Positions 10,020-22,367 of a stretch of DNA of 64,000 nucleotides are shown in pieces (the stretch's first letter is position 1; every line of letters begins with the position of its first letter). Origin of the DNA: Halichondria panicea (Eukaryota; Porifera; Demospongiae; Suberitida; Halichondriidae); the NCBI RefSeq assembly GCF_963675165.1, contig NC_087382.1:5247963-5311962 (forward strand), in the 5' to 3' direction. The position numbers and the translations under genes were made by a program. Below the pieces are notes generated by a model. It was not told where the DNA came from and searched no databases. It worked only from the letters and a program-made list of their open reading frames with translations.

Positions 10020-12043
10020 AGTGATGAACAAAAGCACTGTATATTCTACAGCAGCATGTGTTATTAATAGTATCAAGAGTTCATTACAACATTGGTCTGT
10101 TATGAACTCTTGTCAATGATAGTATAGAATGGGAATAGCACAGTATAGATTTATATCACATTTACACACACGCATTGATTGTTATAATTATGCCTGCAAG
10201 ATCATAGTACTTACTAATAGTTATACAGTAAATTGTTAGTGAATAATTTATTATCAGCAATTCAAACACAGGACATAGGGAACATGAAGAGAAAGTATGG
10301 AATGCTATAGAGATAAAAGATGGAATGCTACAGAGATAGAAGAGCTAGTCCTTTAAAGTCAAGACCAAGGAGAGGATCGAGTTAGATCTATAGATACATG
10401 AATATGAACCAACATGCATACACGTATTAATCAATGTCATTGTTGTATAATTATGTCTTCCATCCATGGTGTGTTTATCGTAGAAGTTAAATCTCCAAAA
10501 GACTCCCAAAAGCTTTCAAGGGAGTCTGGACCATATTACTCTGGCAGACAACTTCTTCTTCAATGAAATAAACTTGACAGACCACCCATAATTGCCACTT
10601 CTTGTAAAGTATTGTTTGTTTATTGTCAGAGGGTACCATGCATGAACCAGGTTAAAATTATGGTGCTTTAGGTTAAGTATTGCATTTCCTGTCACATGCC
10701 GCAACTAGCCTATAATAAAATTATACAGAATAGGATTTCTATTGCGTTCCCAATCCCTTTCCTTCTTTCTTTCTTTCTTATAATCTATGGTAGCAGTTAT
10801 GAGTCCTCTAAAGTCTAACATTATTCCAGCACAACAACACTATTCTTCTGTTCTCCCTTCGATATAGTTCTACATTACTGTGCTCATGCTCAGAACAAAC
10901 CCCTTGATCAGATGCGCTGCTGCCCCACCCACTAATTATTTTTAGAGGCAATCAATTTGAGTAAAATATCGTAGCAGGTAATTTTGGGAGGGGGGAATGT
11001 TCGTAGTTTTGTGGTTGAACCCCTGAGGACGAGTATTTACCGACGAATGAAACAATCATTACATGGCCGCCTTTACCTCCAGTGAAAGCAGCAAATACAA
11101 AACTACTGATTAAACATAGCTCAACCAAAATGTTTTGAACCAGGAAATCAACTGCAACAATATGGAATCAATGGTATACATGTATGGGCCTTATAAAATA
11201 AACACACCCAAATTACGAAATGTTTCCTAGTGCAATTCTCTGCTTCCATAGCCTGACTGACATCATAAGACTTCTCACTAAAGAGTACCTAGCCTCGTTT
11301 CCATGCAGTTGCTCGGAACTGGTACGTACATTGCATGCGCATGCATGCAAACGCATTGCCCCAAAAGAGAGTCTATTAATTCGTGCACACGGTATACTGG
11401 TTTAGAATAGCGCTAAGCAACCTATAGCCCGGACCAGTCTGATAATTATTATCAGCGAGCTAAAGACAAACGAACAGAATGGACGACGCTATATATACTA
11501 CAGTGCATGGAAGCTCCCAATAAAAGTTTGGGAGCAGAACTTTTGTCCTTATTTCAGAGGTTGTCCTCCGGTGGTCAAATCGCTATTTTATAGCCATAAT
11601 TATATCAATGGCATGGTCTGTATGCACCCTACTATAGTTAAAAAGCTAAGTAACTCAGATATAAAATAATTGCAGTATGCCAGTATGAGTAGCAATAACA
11701 TAATAACGATATCTACTATATTTTGTGATTTCCTGTTTATTCATTATAAGAGGCAGAGTTGGTCAGTTGGGAGCACAAAACTTATCTGCTGTCCAGAATT
11801 AAGAAGGTCCGCTTGTAGGAGATTGCTTTTATGTATACTTATACTAGCTATATATAGTGTCCTTAATAGAGAGGTATCCTCTAGTATCCTGGGAGGGTCT
11901 GTTATGCGAGGTTGCACTGCATGTATATAGTTATATAGACATCTAAGAAACTACCGGGTAGCCTGATTTAGAAGCAACAACCAACGCAAAGAGAATGGTT
12001 GATGGGTGTGGGCTGTGAACTTAAAGCCAAATAGTGTTGAAAG
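10020..12043. other. Non-coding stretch without recognisable features
   Basis: It holds only short unsupported ORFs, a small TTCT microsatellite near 10758-10780, and a small stem around 11515-11536. I see no gene or transposon end that I can define. Confidence 0.5.
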
Positions 12044-12535
12044 TAGTCTTGTCCCCAAGTCGAGCTGTCTCTACAATAACGCTAGGTCGCCAACTATATA
12101 GGCCTGCATATGGGCGTGTCTAGTAAATTAACGTCTCTATGTTTTAATGATAGAGAAATTACAAAGAAATATGATCATAGATGTCGAATAGTATGCTATC
12201 TATGTCTAGGTAGATCGAGCTAAATGGCTTCAAAGTTCATTGTCTGCAGCAACTGGTATAGGACCCTATATATAGGGAGGGAACCCTTCTTTCACCATGC
12301 ACTGGAGTTGACAACTTGGACTTATGCTCATTCAGGGAGGCCTTCTTGTTTGACACAGCTTGATAGCTACCACCTAGATCTATACCTATATAGCTAGCTT
12401 ACTTAGCTTTATTCAAGAGTAACACAGAGCTATTTTTGTGATTATGGCAGCTCATTGGAATTTGTCGAATCTGAAACTACACCCATATGCAATCTTTACC
12501 AGGCCTAGTTGGTGACCTAGCGTTATTTTAGAGAC
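12044..12535. mobile_element. Mutator-like MITE related to the 59102 element, right end decayed
   Basis: The left end aligns base for base over about 45 bp with the TIR at 59102, sharing GTCTC and AACGCTAGGTCGCC. The matching inverted arm runs back from about 12535. The outermost ~20 bp of the right end is missing or mutated, so no TSD can be read. Confidence 0.6.
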
Positions 12536-12733
12536 AACCCAGCATTATAACTATGAGTATGAAGTATTTGAGCAGTTATTGATGCTTAATCAGTGACCCA
12601 AACACTGGAATTTTTCTCATGACGCTAAGTGTTGACATCACCACGGCTACGGCATACATAATCCTATACGTCATTTGTAGTTCAAAATAATGAATACTGA
12701 ATGGACAAATTGACAAAAATTTTTCCTCATCAC

Positions 12734-12881
12734 CTTGTTTTCTACGCGACTGCTTAGATTCATCAGATTTGCTTTTCAGCTCTTGTATCTCACTATTGAT
12801 GTGTGCAAGTTCTGTCTCCAGATGATGTCTTCGTTCATCAGAGGGCGAGCTCTGTAGCTCCCGTAGCAACTTAGCCCTTCT
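12734..12881 (-). CDS. Candidate coiled-coil exon, possibly the 5' exon of the Roc-COR gene
   Basis: The 148-bp open segment has a plausible acceptor (CATTGTAG) and donor (CAAG|GTGATG). Its 49 codons are highly charged and heptad-like ('LRELQSSPSDERRHHLE', 'EIQELKSKSDESKQSRRK'). It ends in phase 1, which is exactly what the acceptor at 8996 requires; the junction would read KQ-ESQQLFDEA. Phase agreement alone has a one-in-three chance. It could equally belong to another, decayed gene. Upstream exons were not found. Confidence 0.35.
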
Positions 12882-13439
12882 CTACAATGAGGTATCATTG
12901 AGACGAGGATAAGAGTTATAATGTAAAAGGTGAATGAGGTCAGAGTTCAAGTGGTTGCCAGCTTCGGAGGAGTGAGGACACAAATAACCTTATAATTATA
13001 GGCATTAATTATAACCTTTTAATGCCATTCTTGGATACGCCCACTCATGTGACCAAAGCTGATTGCCACATGAGTGGGTGTGACCAATATGCAGAGTTAT
13101 AAGTGCGGAAGGTTAATTTTCCCACTCCTGGTAAACCTTTATACATGCAGCTCTTTTCTGGCTCAGCCTATTAAATACGAATGCCCCCAACTGTCCCTCT
13201 TAATCATTACTTCGGCCCTAGAAACCAACAAAATAGGACCGAGGTCCTCTTCCATTATTCCATGCTAATGTATTCAGGCGATAGCCTGCCTTGAACACTC
13301 TAATTTTTTCAAAGTAAACGTCCCGAACTACCCGACCACTGCAGTAAAGAGCAGTCGGGGCTTTCGAGAGGAAGGGCGGCTGACCAGTTATCCTAGCGCT
13401 TTAGTGCAAGATTTGTGCAAACAGATGATGCTACATGTA

Positions 13440-13593
13440 CCGTATAGCGGGTATATTTCGAGGGTATAAATTCTCGCGGAAATGCCTTTCATTTTTGTGG
13501 AATTAGCAGCCTTTTTGCAGTGGTTATAAATGTTCGCCATACATGCTTATAATCCACGAAAACCACGAACATTTATACCCTCGAAATATACGG
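13440..13593. mobile_element. Palindromic MITE, CCGTATAGCGGGTA family, TA TSD
   Basis: The left end CCGTATAGCGGGTATATTTC and the right end GAAATATACGG form an inverted pair, with further pairing at GAGGGTATAAA / TTTATACCCTC. TA dinucleotides flank both sides (13438-13439 and 13594-13595), typical of Tc1/mariner-type insertion. Confidence 0.7.
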
Positions 13594-14854
13594 TATATAC
13601 GCGCGACTCTGAAGATACGTATGCAACATGCAGCCTTCACTGTGATAACTTCAGAAAGAAGCATTAGGTTGCAAATCCACGAATATAAAGAGAATGGCTA
13701 AAAGCCTATAATATTATAGAAGAGCTGTTAGTTTTCATCGTTGAGCAGTTACAGCTGGTAACATCAATTATGCAAACAGATGGTATCAATTAAAGTGAGG
13801 AATGTAATTTCTTATGCAGACATGTAAATAGATGCTACAATGAATAACGTATCAAGTGAACACATGTAACGTCATTATACGGCTGTTTACAACTTACCGA
13901 TAGCTGATCAGTCAGTGGAAGAAAATACACGAAACAACCAAGTAAAGCGGAACCTCTCAAAATGTACATCATTGATGAAATTTATTGATGCTATCAACTA
14001 AATTGAGGTATTTTCTGGTATGTACAGTTACAGATGCCACAATGAAGTACACGTCAACTTCAGACGAGAACAATAAATCATAGATGCATAGTTTCACAAT
14101 AATAAATGTAGCCCTATATGTGGATGCTACAATGAATAACGTATCAAGTGAACGTCATGTAACGTCATTTTCTACAGCTGTTTACAACTTACCGCAATGT
14201 TACTCTAATCAGTTAGTGGCACATATGAGGGAAGAGAATAGAACACATGAAACAACTAAAATTCATCAAAGTACAGCGGAACCAATATGTATAGATGTAT
14301 TAAATCAATTTGCAGCTATACATCGAGGAATTTATTTTCTCAGACATGTAAAGACGCTACATTAAAAAATCCCACAAACACGAGTTCGTTATGCTACAAG
14401 GTATGCTTTGCTTCAGTCAAAAGTGCTAGATTGTTACTTCAATCCAATCTTGATTATCTTCCATGTTAGATGGAAAAATAAGGCCTCCTCCATGCACAGG
14501 CCTAGAAATTAACAAGGAGAGGAAGTTGGTGTGGAGACGAGGATAAGAGCTAAACATTTTATTGTAAAAGGTGGATGAGGTCAGAGTTCAAGTGGTTGCC
14601 AGCTTCGGAGGAGTGAGGACAAAAATAACCTTATAATTATAGGCATTAATCATGACCTTTTCTTGGATACGCCAACTCATGTGACTAAAGCTGATTGCCA
14701 CATGAGTGGGTGTGTCCAATATACAGAGTTATAAGGTTAATTTTGTCCACTCCTGGTAAAGCTTTCTTTATACATGCAGCTCTTTTCTGGCTCAGGATAT
14801 CAAAATATAGCTAACGCTTTAGTGCAAGGTTTGTGTGAACAGATGATACATGTA

Positions 14855-15008
14855 CCGTATATAGCAGGTATATTTCGAGGGTATAAATTCTCACGGAAAT
14901 GCCTTTCGTAATTTCGTGGAATAGCAACAGGGGTTATAAATGTTCGCGGTACATGCTTAATCCGCGAAAACCACGAACATTTATACCCTCGAAATATACC
15001 CACTATAC
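14855..15008. mobile_element. Palindromic MITE, CCGTATAGCGGGTA family (tandem-array copy 2)
   Basis: It has the same inverted ends and internal GAGGGTATAAA / TTTATACCCTC pairing as the copy at 13440. It occupies the same place within the tandem unit, so it was amplified with the array rather than inserted independently. Confidence 0.65.
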
Positions 15009-16735
15009 GTATACACACGATTCTGAAGATACGTATACGTACTGCAACATGCAGCTTTCACTGTGATAACTCCAGAAAGAAGAGTTAGTTTGTAAATCCA
15101 CAAAAATTATAGAGAATGGCTAAAACCTATATAGAAGAGCTGTTAGTTTTCATCGTTGACAGTTACAGCAGAGCTGGTAAATTAAGTTTTATCAGTTATG
15201 CAGACAATTATTAGCGATTAAACTGAGAAGTCTAATTTCTCATGCAGACATGTAATTAGACGCTACAATGAATAACGTATCAAGTAAACACATGTAACGT
15301 CATTTTCTACAGCTGCTTACAACTTACCAATAGCTCATTCTAATCAGTCAGTGGCACATGTGAGGGAGGAAAATACATGAAACAACCGGAACATCTCAAA
15401 ATGTTCATCATTGATATTTTTTGTAGCCATTACATGGTATCAACTAAATTGAGGTATTATCTGGTATGTACAGTTAAAGATGCCACAATGAAGTACACGT
15501 CAACTTCAGACGAGAACAATAAATCATAGATGCATAGTTCCAACAATAAATAGCCCTATAATTATGTGGTATCATTAGTGTAGATAGATGCTACAATGAA
15601 TAATGTATCTAGTGAACACATGTAACGTCATTTTCTACAGCTGTTTACAACTTACATGTCCTCTCTAATCAGTCAGTGGCATATGTGAGGGAAGAGAATA
15701 GAACACATGAAACAACTAAAACTCATCAAAGTATACAGCGGAACCTCTCAATTATTAATGTAATCAATGTAATCGATGTACGTCTAATTTAACGGACAGC
15801 AAAAAATAAGGAAATTGTCCGGGTATAAATTAGAACAGATTTTATAGATCGAGCATGCAAAGTGTCCGGAATAATTAGAACAAGCAAGCAGCTGCATGCG
15901 AGCTAGCTAAGTTTAATAGAACAGGGTAGGACTGCACTATAGCTATCTAAAACTAGCTATACTCAAAGCTATAACTGCAGCACTCTAAGTCTTTCTTGCC
16001 GTCTATGAATGTATAACTCAACTTTTCAAGGTATTGTCCGGATATTTAATATTAAAGCACAGGATGTCCGTTGTATTAGAACAATGAAAATTTCCCAAAA
16101 GAGTGTCCGATAAATTAGAAGATATACGATAATCAATTAACAAATTTCAGCTATACATCGAGGAATATATTTTCTAAGACATGTAGCAAGATGCTATGCT
16201 TCAATCTAACATTGAAGATAATCAAGATTGAATATACACTGACAAATCCCACAAGCACACGAGTTCGTTATGCTACAAGGTATGCTTTGCTTCGGTCAAA
16301 AGTGCTAGATTGTTACATATCATTCAATCTCAATATTAGATCGAAGAATAGAGATTATTTGGCCTCCTCCACAGGCCTAGAAATTAACAAAGAGAGGAAA
16401 TGGGTGTGGAAACAACGATCAGTTTAAGAGGAAAAGGTATGAGGTCAGAGTTCAAGTGGTTGCCAGCTTCGGAGGAGTGAGGACACAAATAACCTTATAA
16501 TTATAGGCACTAATTCCGACTTTTTAGTGCCAGATACGCCCACTCATGTGACCAAAGCTGATTGCCACATAAGTGGGTGTGTCCAATATGCAGAGTTATA
16601 AGTGCGAAAGGTTAATTTTGCCCACTCCTGGTAAAGCTTTATACATGCAGCTCTTTTCTGGCTCAAGCTTGTAGCTATCAAAATATAGATAGCGCTTTAG
16701 TGGAAGGATTGTGCGAATAGATGATGCTACATGTA

Positions 16736-16913
16736 CCGTATAGCGTGTATATTTCGAGGGTATAAATTCTCGCGGAAATGCCTTTTGAATGATTTCGCGG
16801 ATTTAATTTTCGTGGAATAGCAGCCTTTTTGCAGCGGTTATAAATGTTGGCGGTACATGCTTAGTTCGCGAAAACCACGAATATTATACTCTCGAAATAT
16901 ACTCGCTATACGG
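16736..16913. mobile_element. Palindromic MITE, CCGTATAGCGGGTA family (tandem-array copy 3)
   Basis: It begins CCGTATAGCGTGTATATTTC and ends CTCGAAATATACTCGCTATACGG, with TA on both sides. It is in the same position of the repeat unit as the copies at 13440 and 14855. A further diverged copy is visible at about 18895-19030. Confidence 0.65.
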
Positions 16914-19518
16914 TATACGCGCGATCTGAAGTACGGTAACATGCAGCCTTCACTGTGATTAACTCCAGAAAGAAGCAAATCCACGAATATAAAGAGAATG
17001 AAGAGCTGTTAGTTTTCATCGTTGAGCAGTTACAGCAAAGCTGGTAAAACTAACAGTTATGCAGATAATTACATAGATGGTATCGATTAAAGTGAGAAGT
17101 CTAATTTCTCATGCAGACATGTACTACAATGAATAACGTATCAAGTGAACACATGTAACGTCATGCATTTTCTACAGCTGTTTACAACTTACCGGTTGAT
17201 AATTCTAATCAGTCAGTGGCACATGTGAGGGAAGAAAATACATGAAACAACCAAGTAAAGCGGAACCTCTCAAAATGTTCATCATTGATGATATAGCCAT
17301 TACCAAGAGTTCATTAGGAACTCTTACCATTACATGGTATCAAGGTATTTTCTGGTATGTACAGTTACAGGTGCCACAATGAAGTATACGTCAACTTCAG
17401 ACGAGAACAATAAATCATAGATGCATAGTTCCACAACAATAAATGTAGCCCTATATGTGGTATCATTAGTGTAGATAGATGCTACAATGAATAACGTATC
17501 AGTGGCACATGTAACATCAGCTGCTTACAACTTACCACTCGCTCCTAATCAGTCAGTGGCACATGTGAGGGAAGAGAATAGAACACATGAAACAACTAAA
17601 ACTCATCAAAATACAACGAACCTCTCAATTAATTAATCAATGTAATCAATGTACCGTAATTTATCGGAAAGCAAAAATTGGAAATTGTCCGGGTATAATT
17701 GAAACAGATTTTTATAGAGCATGCAAAGTGTCCGAAATAATTAGAACAAGCAAGCAGCTGCATGCGAGCTAGCTAAGTTTAATAGAACAGTGTGCGACTG
17801 AATAGTTGCACTATAGCTATAAAACTAGCTATCTATAACTGCAGCACTCTAGGTCTTTCTTGCCGTCTATGAAGAATGTAACTCAACTTTTCAAGGTATT
17901 GTCAGGATATTTAATTAAAGCACAGAATGTCTGTTGTATTAGAACAAATGATAAAAATTGCCCAAAAGAGTGTCCGATAATTTAGAAGATATACGGTAAT
18001 TAATTAACAAATAGCAGCTATACATCGAGAAATCTATTTTAATTCTCAGACATGTAGCAGGATGCTATATACACTGAAAAATCCCACAAGCACACGAGTT
18101 CGTTATGCTACAAGGTATGCTTTGCTTTGGTCAAAAGTACTAGATTGTTACTTCAATCCAATCTTGATTATCTTCAATGTTAGAATGAAGCATAGAGATG
18201 ATTTTGCCTCATTAACAAGAAGAAGAAGTGGGCATGGGGACGAGGCTTTAAAAAAAGGGTGGATGAGGTCAAAGTTAAAGTTGCCGCTGCTTCTGGCTGT
18301 TTAGCTTTGGAGGAGTGAGGACACATAATTATATGCGCACTAATTAATGATACGCCCACTCATGTGACCACAGCTGATTGCCACATGAGTGGGTGTGTCC
18401 AGTATAATTATAGAGAATTATAAAAAGTGCGTAAGGTTTAATTTTGCCCACTCCTGGTATAAAGCTTTACATGCAGATCTACTCTGGCTCTTGTAGCTAT
18501 CAAATAGCTAGTGCTTTAGTGGGAAGCTAACACGAATAGAAAGTTTGTGCGAACATATGAAGATACGTACTGCCATGTACGTGACATGATTGATGCTCTA
18601 AACCACACCCAATTCAGTAAAGTCCAGGAACAAGCTATAGTCCGTCTAGCTGGGCTACAGCCCCCAAAGCCCCACCCTGACTGTATCTGCCCCTGAAAAA
18701 ACCTCCGAAAAGAGGACAAATGCTCTGCTCCTAAACTGTCCTTCATTTCAAGGCTGCACTCTTAATAGTTTCTCAGATTTTTACGCAGTTTATAGATCCT
18801 ACAAATAAGTACACCTCAACTTCAGACGAGAGAACACAATGTTAATATCTTCTATTGCTGCTTACAACTTACCCGATGAAGCTTAACTACCGTGTATAGC
18901 GCATATATTTCGAGATTACAATTATAATCGCGGTTTTCGTTGATTAAGCATGCATACTGCAAAGACTGCTGTTCCGAGAAACTTCTTTATTTAACGGTCT
19001 TTCCGCGAAAGTTTATACCCTCGAAATAATTATATCTACAAAAAGTACACAACACCTCAACTTCAGACGTAAGAACACAATGATCTTCATATTGCTGCTA
19101 ATACGACTTACCAAAAACTGCTGAAGCTTTGACTATATTCAGTCAGTTGGCACATGTGAGGTAAGAGAATAGAACACATGAACGAACTCTGATCCATGAA
19201 AGGACAGTAATTGATTCTCTATGCACGTACACAGGTAGGCCATGACTACGAGCATAGATTACTGACAGTTCTATCTATGGTACGAGTGACTATAGATCTA
19301 TCAAAACAGTAGATCCATATAGATCTACTGACCAATCATGTCAAACCAGTGCAGTTTAATAGTACATGCGATATGCAGTATCAATGAACACATCAACAGT
19401 ATCATAATGACCTTCTGAATAGTCTATTCTGATATAATTATTAATCAGCTCACTTTATCATCCTTAGGAACAGAGAACCCTTCTTCAGTCGCCATTGTCT
19501 CAATTGATAGACTCTAGT

Positions 19519-20413
19519 CAGTCTGCCCTAAGACCCCCAAGTTTTCAGTATTTGCAAGACAAGACAGGAAATACATACCACAAGTATTTTAATGGTATTC
19601 ATAAGGATGACATCACAAAACATTGTTTTAATGAAATTCATAATTATATAATGAGATTCATAATGATGCACCCTACAACTCTGTCAGATTGTAGTGAAGG
19701 GTGATTTTTTTCTGAATTTCCAAAGCTCATAACACAGACCATTTACTGAACTAGAACTTGTTACTAGGAGATAAATTAGTTCAATATGGAATGTATTGAC
19801 TCAGCAAGTTTGGACTGGATTGAGATAGTGTGAACAGCTTGCACAAACTCTCAAAGTTAGCTCATTCTGAATAATCTCTGTGGTTGGTGGAACTCATGGC
19901 TGCATATCTCCAGATGTGAATGGAACCAGAGACTGCCTAAAGGATCAACTAGTGCATCTGATGCATGTGCATGCTTAGCAGCAAGCTAGAAGGCTTGAAG
20001 TCATTCATGAAGTGTTCTATGCTATTGCCAAGTTGTGTATTTATTTCAAAGTTTGTGTAACTGCTTTGCAAACACCATTCATTTGTATGGCATTTACCTT
20101 GAATATGTTGTAATTTAGATCCTTTTGATTTGATCAACCAATTTTTAGCTTGCTACGTTGATGGTGAACAGCTTGCTCAAACTCTCGAACTTTCCGCAAT
20201 CGTTTTCACAACTTAATGCCAGTTTGACCCAAATTCATATTTTAAAGTGTTTATCGTATGTTAAACTGTCTTCTTATTACATATTTCAACTTAGATAGCT
20301 CTAAAAACCTTTACTTTTATCAGAAACAAAGAAAAACTGTTCTCATTAATATATTCATGAGGCAACTTGTAGCACTTCCTGTCTTACAACATTTGGGGTC
20401 TTAGGGCAGACTG
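19519..20413. mobile_element. 895-bp DNA transposon copy 1, CAGTCTGCC termini, 3-bp TSD
   Basis: The element has perfect terminal inverted repeats of at least 19 bp (CAGTCTGCCCTAAGACCCC). It is flanked by AGT on both sides. It is almost identical to the copy at 22525-23420; I can see only a one-base indel and one substitution. The only shared ORF is 62 codons on the minus strand, which is not convincing as a gene, so the element is probably non-autonomous. A 3-bp duplication would suit CACTA/EnSpm- or PIF/Harbinger-like families; the terminal bases do not settle which. An internal direct repeat (GTGAACAGCTTGC...CAAACTCTC) occurs near 19829 and 20165. Confidence 0.85.
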
Positions 20414-21359
20414 AGTCTATTGTTTTTCTAGATTCTTAGGGGGGCGGGGCTGGTGGTCAGAACGGTTCCTGGCCCTTGAGCTGAGCTCAGCTCAGCAAAG
20501 GTGGGTGTATGAAGAATGTGTAGATCTAATGTAGATCATATGACCAAGAAGGTCAGTGACTCACCCTATCAGTATGGAGTATGGAAAATGTTGTTTGTAA
20601 GAGGCTCACAGTACGTGTATGGCCAACACTTTGGGAGCTTCTCACGACGTGTTCTGTATTGCAACCTCGCGATGTGTTCTCACTACATGCAGCAAGAACA
20701 CTTGATGTGTACCTATAGCCATGCATGTGACGTGGCTGCAATGTTCGGGGTGGATACTATAGATACTCTTAGACCATTCCAACTGATCTCAAGTTTCTGG
20801 TCCACTGCCCGCATCATTGCTATATACTATATACTACACATGCACACAATGGTGTGTTAACTATAATAAATTTGCAAAATAATGAATGATTCTCGTAGCA
20901 ATTTCACTATAATTATACCTCGCCTGATTCACGTGCAGATTTCTGCAACACTGACCTCAACTTTGGCCTTTTTTCCCCATTGGTGACCCAATCCAATACC
21001 CCATCATGCATGGCAGTGAAACCCCTCCCCTTTTTCACATAATGGTGAACCCCGGTTACATGGCATCAATTTTAGCAACTTGGCAACTCCATAATTATTT
21101 AGTCAATAGCAGGTAAAGGGGCAATGAACGTGTCCCACCCGCATGGAACTGATTCTGCTATAAAATTATATGCTGTATTGGTTTGCCTATAAAAGACAGA
21201 ATCAGAATTTATTTGTAGCCTGCCATTCTAGGTACATGTACTCCTGCTCAGCACCACCGTACTCAGCATTAAAGTAAGAGACGGATTACAACATGTGAGG
21301 TGAAAAGCAAAGAATGCATGACATTGTAATAGTGAGAAGTTTAGGTTTTAGAATGCAAC

Positions 21360-22367
21360 TCTGAATTTGCTCTGGCTAATTTTCTCCTTTTCATATAATA
21401 TACTGGCATTCAGACAGAGAGCTGCATGCCATTCTAGCACAAGTACCTGCTCAACCCCACCGTACTCAGTATAATTATACAGGATCGAAAAATCAGACTG
21501 ATCGAGAATCAGTATCCGCCATTGTTTTGCTCATGTGATTTTGTTCTTGCTACGCGGTGTGTGGATTTGGGAACCCATCGCATGACTCAGTTCAGGAAAC
21601 GTCGTGAGCAGCTCAGAACGTGTGTTGTGAGCCTCCTCATTCAGCAATCCATACGCGCGTGGTAGGAAAGACGCAACACACGTAAGACAAAGACTGCCAT
21701 CAATTTTTCAAGTCAGTGTATGAAGCCGCTCAGTCTGCACAGAGTCAAAGGTCAATGAGTGCTTTTGTTGAATTACGAATGCAAACAAGAATTCATTGAC
21801 TTTTTACTTTGTGCAGACTGAACACATGAAAAATTGCTTTGCCCTCGATTTGTTTTTCCTCTACTGCGTGCATTGAACTTGCTTGCTGCAAACAGTTAAT
21901 TGTGCCAGTGTATATATATAGCTAGCTATAGTTTGTTATTGTGTGCTACATGTAATTCGCTTGAAAAAAGATCGATGCTCATGGAGCACTGATTCACCTC
22001 GTGCATTGAGCAGCGGAAAATGGTACCGTAATGACAATTATGAGGAATATGATCGTGAATCTTTAAAGCAACGACTATATATTAATTAATTTTGTCGCCT
22101 TCGAAGATCGCCTATACAAGCTTAAGTCTATATAGCTATAGCTTCAACTATACTGTCTCATTATATAGCAGTCCTTGAAACGTTCACTCAAACAGCTCAT
22201 TTTTGTGTCCACACACAAACGGATAATCACTCTACCCTATATAGGCCTGCTGCGCACGCACGGGGTAATTTTATGATAATTATCTTGTCATACAATCAAA
22301 GTAAATAACTCCATGCAGGTCCATAAATTATGGCATGCATGCAAATACTTTATTTATAGCGTGTGTA
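21360..22367. other. Non-coding stretch with one inverted repeat
   Basis: An inverted pair around 21697-21730 and 21805-21845 (CAATTTTTCA ... TGAAAAATTG, with CAGTCTGCACA / TGTGCAGACTG inside) looks like a small MITE. Nothing else is recognisable; ORFs are short. Confidence 0.5.

Larger units (their letters stand above)
12890..19180. repeat. Tandem array of ~1.6-1.9 kb non-coding units (about 3.5 copies)
   Basis: A marker segment (GAGGTCAGAGTTCAAGTGG) recurs at about 12936, 14576, 16441 and, diverged, 18265, giving periods of about 1640, 1865 and 1824 bp. Within units the same order repeats: a ~43-bp palindrome (CCACTCATGTG...CACATGAGTGG), a ~155-bp palindromic MITE, and short segments around AAGTGAACACATGTAACGTC and TCAGTCAGTGGCACATG. 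Two units also contain a segment with repeated GTCCG...TTAGAAC motifs (about 15776-16125 and 17650-17990). Units differ by many indels, so the array is not young. No coding potential is evident. Confidence 0.75.

Noticed and set aside
14084..14469. Overlapping ORFs in the tandem array (93 and 60 codons)
   Set aside because: Homologous positions in the other array units are interrupted by stops and indels, so the frame is not maintained.
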